From: Streptomyces asoensis
GTDB taxonomy: Bacteria > Actinomycetota > Actinomycetes > Streptomycetales > Streptomycetaceae
Reading direction: 5' to 3'
DNA length: 64,000 nucleotides
Assembly: GCF_013085465.1 (NCBI RefSeq)
Contig: NZ_CP049838.1
Coordinates: 1,116,001-1,180,000, forward strand
Shown here: piece after piece, positions 41,660 to 50,875 of the stretch
Position numbering within the stretch: position 1 is the stretch's first letter
How the letters are laid out: each line of letters begins with the position of its first letter
Translations under genes and position numbers: made by a program
The notes under the pieces: generated by a model
Database searches by the model: none
What the model was told of the DNA's origin: nothing
The model's input: only the letters and a program-made list of their open reading frames with translations

Positions 41660-42448
41660 ATGACTCTGACTCCCGTCCTCGGGCGTTTCACCGGCAAGAC
41701 CGTCCTCGTCACCGGCGCGGGCACCGGATTCGGCGCCGAGATCGCCGTACGGGCCGCGCGCGAGGGCGCCGACGTCGCCGTGCACTACCGGAGCTCGCGG
41801 GCCGGCGCGGAGGCGACGGCCGAGCGGGTCACGGCACTCGGCCGCAAGGCCCTCGTCGTCCAGGCGGACATCGCCGGGCACGACCGGATCGAGCGCCTCG
41901 CCGACGAGGTGTGGGCGCACTTCGGCCGGCTCGACGTGGCGGTCAACAACGTGGGGGACGTGGCGCGCGAGCAGATGTCGTGGCGGGACCTCACCGAGGA
42001 GTCCGTCGACCACGTTCTCGCCGTCGACGTCAAGGGCACCCTGCTGTGCACACACGAGTTCGGGGCGCGGATGCTGGAACAGGACGGCGGGGGCGCCATC
42101 GTCAACATCGGTTCGACGGTGGTGGTGCGGGGCAGTGCTCGGGCACCGCAGTACGCGGCGGCCAAGTACGGCATCATCGGGCTGACCAAGTCCTATGCGC
42201 ACGCCTTCGCGCCGAAGGTGCGGGTGAACGTGTTCGCGCCCGGGTTCATCGAGACCGCTGCCACCCTGGGGCGGCAGGACTGGCAGAGCGGGCGTGGGGA
42301 CGCGCTGCGCGCGGCGACGCCGATGGGACGGATCCCGGGGCCGGAGGAGCTGGCGGGGGCGGCCCTCTTCCTGGCGACCGAGGACGCGCAGCACATCACG
42401 GGCGGCTTCCTGGTCGCGGACGGCGGCTACAACATGATCGGCGCGTAG
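41660..42448 (+). CDS. Short-chain dehydrogenase/reductase
   Basis: 262 residues. TVLVTGAGTGFGAEIAVRAAREGADVAVHYRSSRAGAE (NADP-type Arg region), VNNVGDV, VNIGSTVVVRG (Ser), APQYAAAKYGIIGLTKSYA (YxxxK), NVFAPGFIETAAT, HITGGFLVADGG. ATG 41660 follows GGAG. Second gene of the plus-strand pair; ends at a shared terminator. Confidence 0.93.
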   Translation: MTLTPVLGRFTGKTVLVTGAGTGFGAEIAVRAAREGADVAVHYRSSRAGAEATAERVTALGRKALVVQADIAGHDRIERLADEVWAHFGRLDVAVNNVGDVAREQMSWRDLTEESVDHVLAVDVKGTLLCTHEFGARMLEQDGGGAIVNIGSTVVVRGSARAPQYAAAKYGIIGLTKSYAHAFAPKVRVNVFAPGFIETAATLGRQDWQSGRGDALRAATPMGRIPGPEELAGAALFLATEDAQHITGGFLVADGGYNMIGA

Positions 42449-42503
42449 CACCCGGCACCCGCACCCGCCCCACCACCGCCACCACCGCCACGGCACACAC
42501 ACT

Positions 42504-42543
42504 CCGGCCCCCGGGACCTGGTTCGCATCCACCCGGGGGCCGG
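42504..42543. terminator. Bidirectional terminator
   Basis: CCGGCCCCCGGG (42504-42515) pairs perfectly with 42532-42543 over a 16-nt loop, between convergent SDR and beta-helix genes. Confidence 0.8.
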
Positions 42544-42555
42544 TTCATGCGCCGG

Positions 42556-44535
42556 TCATGCCACCGTCAGCGTCAGCGCTCCGGTGTACGAGCCGCCCGC
42601 CCTGAGCTCGGTGGCCGTGCCGTCGACCGTCAGGGTCACCGTCCTGCCGGACGGCGCCGTGACGGCGGCGTCGGACGCGAGGGTCAGGGCACTCAGGTAC
42701 GAGGTCCCGGTGACCGTCCATGTCGAGCCGCTGCCCAGCGTCACGAGGACGCCGTTGTTGACGACCGCGCTCGGGGTGTTGGTGACCTCGCTGATCTCCC
42801 GGTACGTGGCCGAGGTGATGGTGGAGACGGCGTGCTCGGCGGTACCGGCGGACAGGGTGCCCGTCACGGTGGACCGGGTGAAGGTGAGGTTCAGGTTCTG
42901 GCCCTGGAGGTTCCCGGTGCCGCCGCCCCACACCGAGTTGTAGAAGTCGCCCGTCAGCTCGATGTCGGTGAAGGACGCCTTGGCGTCGGTGGACTGGGCG
43001 CTGGTGGTCACCCAGCTCGACGACCTGACCGGCGAGCCGGTGGGCTCGGTGTAGGTGCCGGTCGTCTCGGTCTTCCACGGTTTGCCCGACACCGACACAC
43101 TGCTGGGCCGGTCGGTGTCCATCAGCTGGAAGATCACGCCGTTGCCCGCGTTGATCGTGGCGCCCTCGGAACCGTCCACGGTGACGCTGCCCGCGACGGC
43201 CTTGCACATGAACGCGGTCTCGCCGGTGTTCACCTGGGTGCCACCGTCGATCGTGACGGACCCGGCCGCGTACCAGAGCACCATGAAACGGCCCGCGCCC
43301 ACGACGCTCGACTTCACCGGAAGCCTGCTCAACTCGGTGGCCGTGAGGCCCAGTTCCAGTGACTCGTTGAGGGCGGCGACCGCTTCCTCGGTGCTGTCGC
43401 CGTAATGGGCCGAGGCGCCCCAGTGGATGAGGGCGTAGTCACCGACGTCGAAGGTGCAGCCGAGGAAGTGCTCGGTGACGTTGCCGATCGCGTACGAGCC
43501 GTAGCCCTGGCCCCCGGTGTTGGCGATCGTGCTGTTGATGGCGGTGAGGGTGCAGTAGCTGCCGCCGTCGACGGACAGGGCCCCCCACTTCTCCGAGGAG
43601 ATCGTGGAGTTGATGTACGAGGCCCGTGTGCCGGCGCCGAGCAGGTTGGTGGTGCGTACGTTGCCGGACAGGCCGAGCATCCACGGCACGGTGATCATGT
43701 AGCGGGTGTCGCCGGTTCCCGCGGTGGGGTACTCGTCGGGGACCGTGCCGTCGGCGCAGTGCAGGGTGGAGTTCTTGACGACGACGTTGGCGGTGGCGTC
43801 GGCGATGACCGCGGTGCGGACCACGCCCTCGTTCTTGATGGTGGCGCCGTCCAGCACCAGGGTGGTGCCCGCCCCGGTGCCGACGACGGAGGCTCCGTAG
43901 CCGATGAAGTCGCAGCGGCCGTTCCCGGAGAAGGCGATCCTGGGCCGGGTGAGGGTGTAGGTGCCGCCGCCGGTGACGTACACGCCGTTGTAGGCCTCGC
44001 CGTCGGACAGCAGCCTGATGCCGCTCGCCGAGGTGTCGGTGACGGTGCCGCCCAGGACCCCCGAGGGCACGGACCTGGCCTCGTCGACCCCGTCGGCGTC
44101 CACGTACAGGGCGTGCCGGAAGGGGAAGGTGAGGTCGCTGTAGGCGACCTCGTCGGCCTCGGCGACGGCGAGGACGACCGTGCCCCGGTAGGTGGCGGCG
44201 GCGATCGCGGTGGCCACGCCGCCGTAGCCGTCGGTGAGTTCGGCGAGTGCGCTGCCCGTCTCGACTCCGTTGACCGTCAGCGTGAGGCTGTAGCCGTCCG
44301 GGACGGTGATGGCGCCGCCCTCGGCGATGGTGAGGATGTTGGCGGTGGTGGTCGCCGTCAGCTCCAGGGTCTCGCCGGCGGCCACCGTGATGCGCTTGCC
44401 CGCCCTGGTGGTCGCCGCGCGGGCGGCGACCGGTGCGGTGAGGGTGGGGGCCATGGCGGCGGCCACGGCCACGAGGAGTGCGCGGGGGCGAGCCCGGTAG
44501 GTGATCTCGGGGCCTGTCCTGCTGATGCGTGTCAC
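42556..44535 (-). CDS. Large secreted right-handed beta-helix protein of unknown function
   Basis: 659 residues. Signal peptide about 1-41 (RALLVAVAAAMAPTLTAPVAARA), then Thr/Ser/Gly/Val-rich sequence throughout with repeating short strands such as NVVVKNSTLHCADG, YINSTISSEKWGALSVDGGSYCTLTAINSTIANTGG, SVTIDGGTQVNTGETAFMCKAVAGSVTVDGSEGATINAGNG and LNLTFTRSTVTGTLSAGTAEHAVSTITSATY. This pattern fits a pectate-lyase-like parallel beta-helix or an adhesin passenger. No catalytic motif recognised, no anchor, few Cys. It is inside the catabolic island, 104 bp after the VOC gene on the same strand, with no TGTCGACA site of its own. Confidence 0.8.
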   Translation of the reverse strand: MTRISRTGPEITYRARPRALLVAVAAAMAPTLTAPVAARAATTRAGKRITVAAGETLELTATTTANILTIAEGGAITVPDGYSLTLTVNGVETGSALAELTDGYGGVATAIAAATYRGTVVLAVAEADEVAYSDLTFPFRHALYVDADGVDEARSVPSGVLGGTVTDTSASGIRLLSDGEAYNGVYVTGGGTYTLTRPRIAFSGNGRCDFIGYGASVVGTGAGTTLVLDGATIKNEGVVRTAVIADATANVVVKNSTLHCADGTVPDEYPTAGTGDTRYMITVPWMLGLSGNVRTTNLLGAGTRASYINSTISSEKWGALSVDGGSYCTLTAINSTIANTGGQGYGSYAIGNVTEHFLGCTFDVGDYALIHWGASAHYGDSTEEAVAALNESLELGLTATELSRLPVKSSVVGAGRFMVLWYAAGSVTIDGGTQVNTGETAFMCKAVAGSVTVDGSEGATINAGNGVIFQLMDTDRPSSVSVSGKPWKTETTGTYTEPTGSPVRSSSWVTTSAQSTDAKASFTDIELTGDFYNSVWGGGTGNLQGQNLNLTFTRSTVTGTLSAGTAEHAVSTITSATYREISEVTNTPSAVVNNGVLVTLGSGSTWTVTGTSYLSALTLASDAAVTAPSGRTVTLTVDGTATELRAGGSYTGALTLTVA

Positions 44536-44639
44536 AGTGAACTCCCTTGTTCTCAGTGGGTTTTGGGCAGGCCCGACCGACGGGTGGCATCAGCCGGGTG
44601 CTGGGATGAGTGGGGTGCGGCGGCTGGTCCCCGCCGGCG

Positions 44640-45059
44640 TCAGACCGTGCGGTCGATCAGCTCGATGAGGTTCCCGTACGGGTCGGCCACGAACGCCATC
44701 CGGGCGCCGGGCCGCGGCGCGGGGCGCGGGCTCATCCGGACGCCCGCGCCCGCGGCGACGAGCCGCGCGAACTCCGCGTCGACCTCGTCCGGGGTGTCCA
44801 CGGCGAGACAGAGGTGGCCGTAACCGAGCCGGCCCGCCGCCTGGACCGGACCGTCCGCCACGAGTCCGGGTTCGGCGTCGGGGCGGTGCAGCAACTCGAT
44901 CCGGTAGCCGCTGGCATGACGGAGCATCACGCCCCGGAGTCCGGTGCCGGGCACGGCGAAGGTGCGCTCCACGGTCAGCCGCAGCGCCGCGCTGTACCAG
45001 GCGACACCGGCCTCCAGATCGGGGACGGAGATGCCCAGGTGGTCGAAGCTCGCGGTCAC
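44640..45059 (-). CDS. VOC (glyoxalase-fold) family protein
   Basis: 139 residues. SFDHLGISVPDLEAGVAWYSAALRLTVERTF, RIELLHRP, GYGHLCLAVDTPDEVDAEFARLVAAGAGVRMSPRPAPRPGARMAFVADPYGNLIELID. The His (HLGI), His (GHLC) and Glu (LIELID) positions fit a metal-binding lactoylglutathione-lyase or ring-cleaving dioxygenase-like site. GTG 45059 overlaps the ABC ATPase stop (GTGA), tying it to uptake and first steps of the pathway. Confidence 0.88.
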   Translation of the reverse strand: MTASFDHLGISVPDLEAGVAWYSAALRLTVERTFAVPGTGLRGVMLRHASGYRIELLHRPDAEPGLVADGPVQAAGRLGYGHLCLAVDTPDEVDAEFARLVAAGAGVRMSPRPAPRPGARMAFVADPYGNLIELIDRTV

Positions 45060-45862
45060 TGGCGGGCCGCCTCCGGACCGATCGGGACCTTCTCACCGCG
45101 GATCAGCGCCAGCACCCGGGTGCGCAGCTCGGCGAACCGGGGATCGGCCCGGGTCGTCAGCTGGTCGCGGTCGGTGCCGAGCGGGACGGCGAGGGTGTCC
45201 AGAACGGCCGTCGGCCGTCCGCCGAGCACGATGACACGGTCGCCGAGATAGACGGCCTCGTCGATGTCGTGGGTGACCACGACCACGGTGATGCCCAGCT
45301 GCCGGCGCAGTCGCAGGGTCAGGTCCTCCAGGTCGAAGCGGGACTGCGCGTCGACCGAGCCGAACGGCTCGTCCATGAGCAGCACCGGGGCGTCGTACGC
45401 CAGTCCCCTCGCGATGGCGACCCGCTGCTGCATCCCGCCGGAGAGCTGCCAGGGGTATTTGTCGCCGACGTCGGGGAGGCCGACGGCGTCCAGGCACTCG
45501 AGGGCGCGCCCTCTGCGTACGGCCTTCTTCACGCCCCGGCCCTGGAGCGGGAAGGCGACGTTGTCCCATACGCGCAGCCACGGCAGCAGCGAACCCCGGT
45601 AGTCCTGGGAGACCACCGCGATGTCGGCGTGCGGCTCGGTCAACCGCTGCTGTCCGTACCGCACTTCACCGGAGGTGGGCCGGGCCAGTCCGGCCAGGCA
45701 GCGAAGGAGCGTGGTCTTGCCGGCGCCGGACGGGCCGACCACGCACACCGCCTCCTCCGGGTCCACGCGCAGGGACAGGCCTTCGAGGACCCGGTGCTCC
45801 TGCGGCCCCGTACCGAAGCTCAGGCAGAGATCCTCGACGTGCAGGCTCGATCCGCGTGTCAT
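45056..45862 (-). CDS. ABC transporter ATPase, nitrate/taurine (SsuB/TauB) type
   Basis: 268 residues. Walker A VVGPSGAGKTTLLRCLAGL, Q-loop VSQDYRGSLLPWLRVWDNVAFPL, signature QLSGGMQQRVAIARGL, Walker B VLLMDEPFGSVD, H-loop VVVTHDIDEAVYL. ATG 45862 overlaps the permease stop (ATGA). Energises the importer formed with the two upstream permeases. Confidence 0.95.
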   Translation of the reverse strand: MTRGSSLHVEDLCLSFGTGPQEHRVLEGLSLRVDPEEAVCVVGPSGAGKTTLLRCLAGLARPTSGEVRYGQQRLTEPHADIAVVSQDYRGSLLPWLRVWDNVAFPLQGRGVKKAVRRGRALECLDAVGLPDVGDKYPWQLSGGMQQRVAIARGLAYDAPVLLMDEPFGSVDAQSRFDLEDLTLRLRRQLGITVVVVTHDIDEAVYLGDRVIVLGGRPTAVLDTLAVPLGTDRDQLTTRADPRFAELRTRVLALIRGEKVPIGPEAARQ

Positions 45863-46674
45863 ACGACGACTCCGTTGCTCTTGACGCTCTCGGTGGGAAT
45901 CGGCCGCGGGGCACGGGCCCGGGGCGCGCGCTCGTGGTACCAGCCCAGGAGGCGGTGCTCGACGAGCAGGAGCAGCACGCTGAGGGCGTAGCCGAGGATC
46001 CCGATCAGGATGGTGCCGGCCCAGGTCTCGGCGACATGGAAGCTGGATCCGCTCTGGAGGATGAAGTTGCCGAGTCCGACGGGCGATCCGTAGATCTCGC
46101 TGACCACCATGAGGACGACGGCGACGGAGAGGGCGACCCGGATGCCCGCGAGGATCTGCGGCAGCGCGCCGGGCAGGACGACCCGGCGCAGTCTGAGCGT
46201 CCAGGGGATGCGGTAGCCGCGGGCGGTCTCGTGCACGGCCGGGCTGATGTCCCGCACCCCGCTGACCGTGTTGAGGAGGATCGGCCACACCGATCCCAGG
46301 AAGATGAGGAAGATCTTCGGTCCGGAGCCGATGCCCAGGGTGAGGATGATGACGGGCACGAAGCCCACGGTCGGGGTGGCGCGGGCGAAGTCGAGCAGCG
46401 GGCCCGTCGCCAGCCGTAGGACGCGTATCTCGCCGATGACGAGCCCGGCACCCACCCCCGCCACGGTGGCGAGGGCCAGCCCGGCCATGATGTTGCGCAG
46501 GCTGAACAGCAGGTCCTCGACGAGGGAGCCGTGCAGCAGCTCGTGCCACAGCGCGCCGAGGACCTCGGTCAGCGGTGGGAAGTAGAAGCTGGCGCTGCCC
46601 TCGGTCGACACCAGCAGGATCAGGAACACCAGGGCGGGCAGCCACAGTTGGCGCAGGATCGGTTTCCAGGGCAC
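45859..46674 (-). CDS. ABC transporter permease, SsuC/TauC type
   Basis: 271 residues, about six membrane helices. ATPTVGFVPVIILTLGIGSGPKIFLIFLGSVWPILLNTVSGVRDISPAVHETARGYRIPWTLRLRRVVLPGALPQILAGIRVAL contains the EAA-type ATPase contact. GTG 46674 starts 4 bp after the preceding permease stop. Confidence 0.94.
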   Translation of the reverse strand: MPWKPILRQLWLPALVFLILLVSTEGSASFYFPPLTEVLGALWHELLHGSLVEDLLFSLRNIMAGLALATVAGVGAGLVIGEIRVLRLATGPLLDFARATPTVGFVPVIILTLGIGSGPKIFLIFLGSVWPILLNTVSGVRDISPAVHETARGYRIPWTLRLRRVVLPGALPQILAGIRVALSVAVVLMVVSEIYGSPVGLGNFILQSGSSFHVAETWAGTILIGILGYALSVLLLLVEHRLLGWYHERAPRARAPRPIPTESVKSNGVVV

Positions 46675-46678
46675 GCGG

Positions 46679-47446
46679 CTACTCCTCTCCCGCCCGGGCC
46701 GGCGGGCGCCGGCGCAGCAGGCGGTGCTCGGCGAACTGCGCGAGCAGCGTGATCGTGTACCCGATGGCCCCGGCGGTCAGGATGTACGCGTAGGCCCGGG
46801 CGGACGCACCCGCCTGCTGCGACTCCATGATCATGTGTCCGATGCCGGGGAGCGTGGTGAGCACCTCGACACCGATGGACACCAGGACCGAGGTGGTCGC
46901 CGCCAGCCGCAGGCCCGTCATGATCGAGGGCGCCGCGGCGGGCAGGACCACCCGGCGCATGCGCAGCAGCCGCGGGATGCGGTAGCCGTGCGCCATCTCG
47001 CGTACGGCCTGTGACACGCCGCGCGCTCCGTACTGTGCCTGGAGCAGCACCGGGAAGACGCAGGCGATGAAGACGACCGTCGCCTTCATGCCCGGGGTGG
47101 AGCCGAGCACCAGCAGGAACACCGGCAGCAGAGCGATGACCGGGAAGGAGCGCAGCATTTCCACGAGCAGCCGGGAGGACTCCTCGGCCGCCTCGTACAT
47201 CCCGGTCACCAGGCCGACCGGGATGCCCACGGCGATCGCCGCGACGAGGCCCACGACCGCGCCGCGCAGGGTCTCCGCCACGGCCTGCCAGAAGGCACCG
47301 CCGGCGAGGAGGTCCCCGAGCGCCACGGTCACGGCGCGCGGCCCGGGAAGCGCGGTCGGACTCACCACCCCCGCGGCGGCGACGATCGCCCACAGCGCCG
47401 ACACGCATGCGAAGGCGCCGAGCTGAAGCAGTCGGACCTTGACCAT
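46679..47446 (-). CDS. ABC transporter permease, SsuC/TauC type
   Basis: 255 residues, about six membrane helices; LRSFPVIALLPVFLLVLGSTPGMKATVVFIACVFPVLLQAQYGARGVSQAVREMAHGYRIPRLLRMRRVVLPAAAPSIMTGLRLA is the EAA loop. ATG 47446 with GGGGAG upstream. Two different permeases instead of the usual homodimer. Confidence 0.94.
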   Translation of the reverse strand: MVKVRLLQLGAFACVSALWAIVAAAGVVSPTALPGPRAVTVALGDLLAGGAFWQAVAETLRGAVVGLVAAIAVGIPVGLVTGMYEAAEESSRLLVEMLRSFPVIALLPVFLLVLGSTPGMKATVVFIACVFPVLLQAQYGARGVSQAVREMAHGYRIPRLLRMRRVVLPAAAPSIMTGLRLAATTSVLVSIGVEVLTTLPGIGHMIMESQQAGASARAYAYILTAGAIGYTITLLAQFAEHRLLRRRPPARAGEE

Positions 47447-47452
47447 CGCCGC

Positions 47453-48460
47453 CTACTCCCCGGCCGTGGTCGGTGCCTGGTCCCAGTAGAGCGCGTCGTC
47501 CTTCGGCTCGTTGTCGAGCAGGTCGAACTCGTGCATCTTCGTGATGACCGTGCGCATGACCGTGGTGTCGAGGGTCTTGTCGTAGTGGTTGATGTCGTGC
47601 GCGTCGATGAAGGCGGCGGGCACCTGGGTGTACTTCTTGTCGATCGCCTTGACCGCCGCGGGGTGTTCGTTGGCGTAGGTGATGGCCTTGGCGACCGCGT
47701 CGATGAACTTCTTCGCCGTGTCGCCGTTGGACGACAGGTACTTCTGGCCGGCGAACAGCAGGCCCTGGACCATGCCAGGCACGTCGTTCATGCCGTTGCC
47801 TATGGAACGCAGTCCGCTGTCGAGACCGGCGAAGTAGAAGGGGCCGAAGGAGAAGACGGCGTCGGTCTTGCCGGAGGTGGCGGCGTCGGTGAGCGAGGTG
47901 GTGGGCAGCGCGACGAACTTGACCTTCCCGGGGTCGCCGCCGGCCTTCTGCACCAGGTACTCGCAGATGAACTGGATGGTGCCGCCGAGCGCGGAAATGC
48001 CGACGGTCTTCCCTTCCAGATCGGCGAAGGACTCGATCGGACTGTCCTTCTTCACCAGCAGTCCGTCGGTGGGGTCGGTCTCCGTCGTCGCCGACTGGAG
48101 TCCGGTCACGATCCTGAGGGGCATGTCCTGGGCGGCGCCCTTGAGGAAGCCGGAGCTGTCCGTCATCGCGAACTGCGCCTCGCCGTTGAGGACGGACGGC
48201 GCGTTCTGCGAGGTGTCCTGGGCGCCGGCCTTGATGGTGACGTCGAGACCCGCGTCCTCGAAGTAGCCCTGCTGCTCGGCGATGTAGAGGGGTTCGAAGA
48301 TCGCGCCGTTGGAGCGCAGGACGGTGATCTTCACCTTGCCGTCGGAGGTGGTGGCGGTGGCGGACTCGCCGCCGCAGCCGGTGGCGGTGAGGGATCCGGT
48401 GACGGCGAGGGCGGTCAGGACGATGAGGGTACGACGCCGCGGGTTTCTCGAAGTCTCCAT
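47453..48460 (-). CDS. ABC substrate-binding lipoprotein, NMT1/THI5-like (SsuA) type
   Basis: 335 residues. Basic start, hydrophobic core, lipobox region LTATGCGGE (Cys about 29). KVKITVLRSNGAIFEPLYIAEQQGYFEDAGLDVTIKAGAQDTSQNAPSVLNGEAQFAMTDSSGFLKGAAQDMPLRIV and VKKDSPIESFADLEGKTVGISALGGTIQF fit the family that binds sulfonates, nitrate, pyrimidine precursors or aromatic acids. ATG 48460 with AAGGAGAG. Ligand is presumably the substrate of this island. Confidence 0.92.
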   Translation of the reverse strand: METSRNPRRRTLIVLTALAVTGSLTATGCGGESATATTSDGKVKITVLRSNGAIFEPLYIAEQQGYFEDAGLDVTIKAGAQDTSQNAPSVLNGEAQFAMTDSSGFLKGAAQDMPLRIVTGLQSATTETDPTDGLLVKKDSPIESFADLEGKTVGISALGGTIQFICEYLVQKAGGDPGKVKFVALPTTSLTDAATSGKTDAVFSFGPFYFAGLDSGLRSIGNGMNDVPGMVQGLLFAGQKYLSSNGDTAKKFIDAVAKAITYANEHPAAVKAIDKKYTQVPAAFIDAHDINHYDKTLDTTVMRTVITKMHEFDLLDNEPKDDALYWDQAPTTAGE

Positions 48461-48493
48461 GAAACGGCTCTCCTTGAGCTTCCTGAGTACGAA

Positions 48494-49861
48494 CTAGTGC
48501 GTCCGCGCGGGTCCCGCGGCGGCGTAGGCGGTCGTGGATTCCTGGGGGGTCATGTAGGTGCGGAAGAGACCTTGCGGGTCGTACGCGGCCCGGATCTCCT
48601 CCAGACGTGCGGAGTTGGCCGGGCTGAGTCCGTGGTCGAAGCGGTCGGCGAGGTTGTTGTCGGAGAACTGGAGGCCCTTCGACAGGTGCTGGAGGCCGGC
48701 GAGCCGGCCGTGCGCCCATTGCTCGTGGGCGAGGTCCTCGGCGGGGTCGGTCCAGCCCGCGTTGGGCGAGAGGTAGACCTTGGCCTGGCTGGACCAACAG
48801 GCGTCGGCGCGCTCGGGATGACGGCTCCACAGCATCCACAGCACATGGCTGGTGGTGTCCGGGACGGAGTCGAACAGCGGCCGGGCGGCGTCGAGGATCT
48901 TCTCCACCGGTTCGTCGGTCCAGATCCCGTCGAGCGCCCAGCGCATACCGGCCGGGGTCATGCGGTCGGCGTGGTCGTAGAGCTCCGCCATGGTGGTCTC
49001 CCGGGCGACCACCGCGCGGATCGCCCGGTCACGGAAGGGCGCCTCCTCCAGCGGGGCGAGGAGGTCGTCGTCCGTCTCGCAGAAGGCGGTGGCGGTGACG
49101 GAGACCGTCTGCCGGCCCAGTCCCGGCGCGAACCCGACCTTCGCCGAGAACTCGACGGCCGGCGAGAGACGTTCGAGCATGTTGTACGACCAGGCCAGCA
49201 CCTCGTCGCGCAGGTCGAGTGGATAGCTGTGCACGGTCCGCAGGATGCGGCGCGGCAGGTCGTGCAGGGCAAAATGGAAACGGGTGACGACGCCGAAGAA
49301 GCCGGGGCCGCTGCCGCGGGCCGCCCACATGAGGTCGGGGTGGGTGGCATCGGTGGCGTGCACGAGGGTGCCGTCGGCGAGGACGACGTCGATCGCCACG
49401 ATGCTCAGACAGGCCGGGCCGAGCCGGCGTGAGTTCCAGCCGTAGCCGCCGCCCAGGACGAAACCGCCGATGCCGACGGTGGACGCGTGTCCGGTGGGGA
49501 AGAACAAGCCGTGTGGAGCGAGCTGTTCGAGGAGGGCGGGTCCCGTGACCGAGGGCCGTACGGCGGCTGTCCGCGACACGGGGTCGGCCTCGATGTCCCG
49601 CAGGCGCGAGAGGTCGAGCAGCATGCCGCCGCCGCGCACCCCGTTGCCCACCCAACTGTGCCCGCCGGAGCGGATGCCGATGGCCAGCCCCTCGCTGCGG
49701 GCGAGCCGTACGGCGGCCACGACGTCCTGCTCGCTGTGGGCGAGCACGATGACGTCCGGGTACCGGTCGGGCTTGCGTTCGTTCCAGACGGCGTCGAGAC
49801 GGGCGCGTTCGTACGCCTCGTCGCCACGCCGGAGCACGTTGTGCCGGGACAGCTGAACCAT
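48494..49861 (-). CDS. FAD-linked oxidase, berberine-bridge-enzyme type
   Basis: 455 residues. PDVIVLAHSEQDVVAAVRLARSEGLAIGIRSGGHSWVGNGVRGGGMLLDLSRL is the FAD-binding domain with the His used for covalent FAD (SGGHSW); VGIGGFVLGGGYGWNSRRLGPACLSI and WAARGSGPGFFGVVTRFHFAL follow; the C-terminal BBE segment ends LEEIRAAYDPQGLFRTYM. It lacks the usual second (Cys) flavin link region as far as I can see. ATG 49861 has GAGGAG; the longer frame would run through the operator at 49901 and is rejected. First gene of the oxidase-importer-VOC unit. Confidence 0.92.
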   Translation of the reverse strand: MVQLSRHNVLRRGDEAYERARLDAVWNERKPDRYPDVIVLAHSEQDVVAAVRLARSEGLAIGIRSGGHSWVGNGVRGGGMLLDLSRLRDIEADPVSRTAAVRPSVTGPALLEQLAPHGLFFPTGHASTVGIGGFVLGGGYGWNSRRLGPACLSIVAIDVVLADGTLVHATDATHPDLMWAARGSGPGFFGVVTRFHFALHDLPRRILRTVHSYPLDLRDEVLAWSYNMLERLSPAVEFSAKVGFAPGLGRQTVSVTATAFCETDDDLLAPLEEAPFRDRAIRAVVARETTMAELYDHADRMTPAGMRWALDGIWTDEPVEKILDAARPLFDSVPDTTSHVLWMLWSRHPERADACWSSQAKVYLSPNAGWTDPAEDLAHEQWAHGRLAGLQHLSKGLQFSDNNLADRFDHGLSPANSARLEEIRAAYDPQGLFRTYMTPQESTTAYAAAGPARTH

Positions 49862-49900
49862 GACCGTTCTCCTCACACGGGGCCCGCATCGGGACCCTAC

Positions 49901-49908
49901 TGTCGACA
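49901..49908. promoter_or_regulatory. TGTCGACA operator copy 6
   Basis: Core palindrome 40 bp before the FAD-oxidase ATG, where a repressor would block the promoter of the oxidase-ABC unit. Confidence 0.68.
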
Positions 49909-49960
49909 CTTTGCCCCTTCAAGGGATGTGACAGCGAAATACCTGCCATCTCTGGCGACA

Positions 49961-50875
49961 CTAGTGGGCTGTTGGGAAGTCGAAGAGTTCGGCCGGGTTG
50001 TCCACCATCAGCCGTTGGAGGTGCGCGGGGTCGGGGGCGATGCTCCCGACCAGGTCGACGAGCAGGCCGTCGTCGGGGGCGTCCGAGGCGATGTTGACGT
50101 GCGGGTAGTCGGTCCCCCACACGACGCGCTCCGGGGCGTACGCCACCAGGGAGGCGGCCAGCGAGACCGCGTCGGCGTAGGGCGGGCCCTGCCGGGAGAT
50201 CCGGTCGACACCGCTGACCTTGACCCACACCTGCCCGCTGTCGAGCAGCGCGCGCAGGCTGCGCAGGGCGGGCCCGTCGCGCCCCTCGGCGAGGTCCACC
50301 CGGCCGATGTGGTCGATCACCGTCCTGCCGGGCAGGGTGCGGACGAGCCCCTCGAGGGCGGCGATCTCCTCACCCCGGACATGGAGCTGGACCGCCCAGT
50401 CGAGTCCGTCGACGCGTTCGAGCACGGTGTCGATCTCGGCGCGGGTGGGCGGAGTGCGCAGATGGGGCAGGAAGTTGAGCCGGAAGGCCCGCACGCCGGC
50501 CCGGTGCAGCTCCTCGACCTCGCCCCGCGCCGTCGCCTCGCCGATCAGGGCGACTCCGCGCAGCCTGCCGTCGCCGGAGCTCAGCGCGTCCAGCAGGACG
50601 GAGTGGTCGTGGCCGTGACAGGACGACTGGACGATCACCGCCCGGTCGAGCCCCAAGTGGGCGTGCAGGGAGCGGACTTGGTCCTTCGGGGCGTCCAGGG
50701 GCGTGAAGGTGCGATCCGGCGCGTAGGGGAAGACGTCGGCGGGACCGAGGACATGGCAGTGGGCGTCGCAGCTGTCCGGCGGAAGTACCAGGGACGGGAT
50801 GCGCGGGGCGGGGTGCGGGGGCGGGCAACCGGGCGAGGGCGCCCACCGCGTCGGGTGGACGGCGGGTTCAGTCAC
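49961..50875 (-). CDS. Amidohydrolase-2 family lactonase, 2-pyrone-4,6-dicarboxylate lactonase (LigI)-like
   Basis: 304 residues. DSCDAHCHVLGPADVFPYAPDRTFTPLDAPKDQVRSLHAHLGLDRAVIVQ, GVALIGEATARGEVEELHRAGVRAFRLNF, WAVQLHVRGEEI, TVIDHIGRVDL and RVVWGTDYPHVNI match LigI-like enzymes that open pyrone or furanone lactones without a bound metal. GTG 50875 overlaps the SDR stop by 8 nt (GTGACTGA). Strong hint that a lactone occurs in the pathway. Confidence 0.9.
   Translation of the reverse strand: MTEPAVHPTRWAPSPGCPPPHPAPRIPSLVLPPDSCDAHCHVLGPADVFPYAPDRTFTPLDAPKDQVRSLHAHLGLDRAVIVQSSCHGHDHSVLLDALSSGDGRLRGVALIGEATARGEVEELHRAGVRAFRLNFLPHLRTPPTRAEIDTVLERVDGLDWAVQLHVRGEEIAALEGLVRTLPGRTVIDHIGRVDLAEGRDGPALRSLRALLDSGQVWVKVSGVDRISRQGPPYADAVSLAASLVAYAPERVVWGTDYPHVNIASDAPDDGLLVDLVGSIAPDPAHLQRLMVDNPAELFDFPTAH

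Noticed and set aside
49862..49909. FAD oxidase starting at 49909
   Set aside because: The extension contains the TGTCGACA operator; ATG 49861 has GAGGAG and begins the conserved protein.
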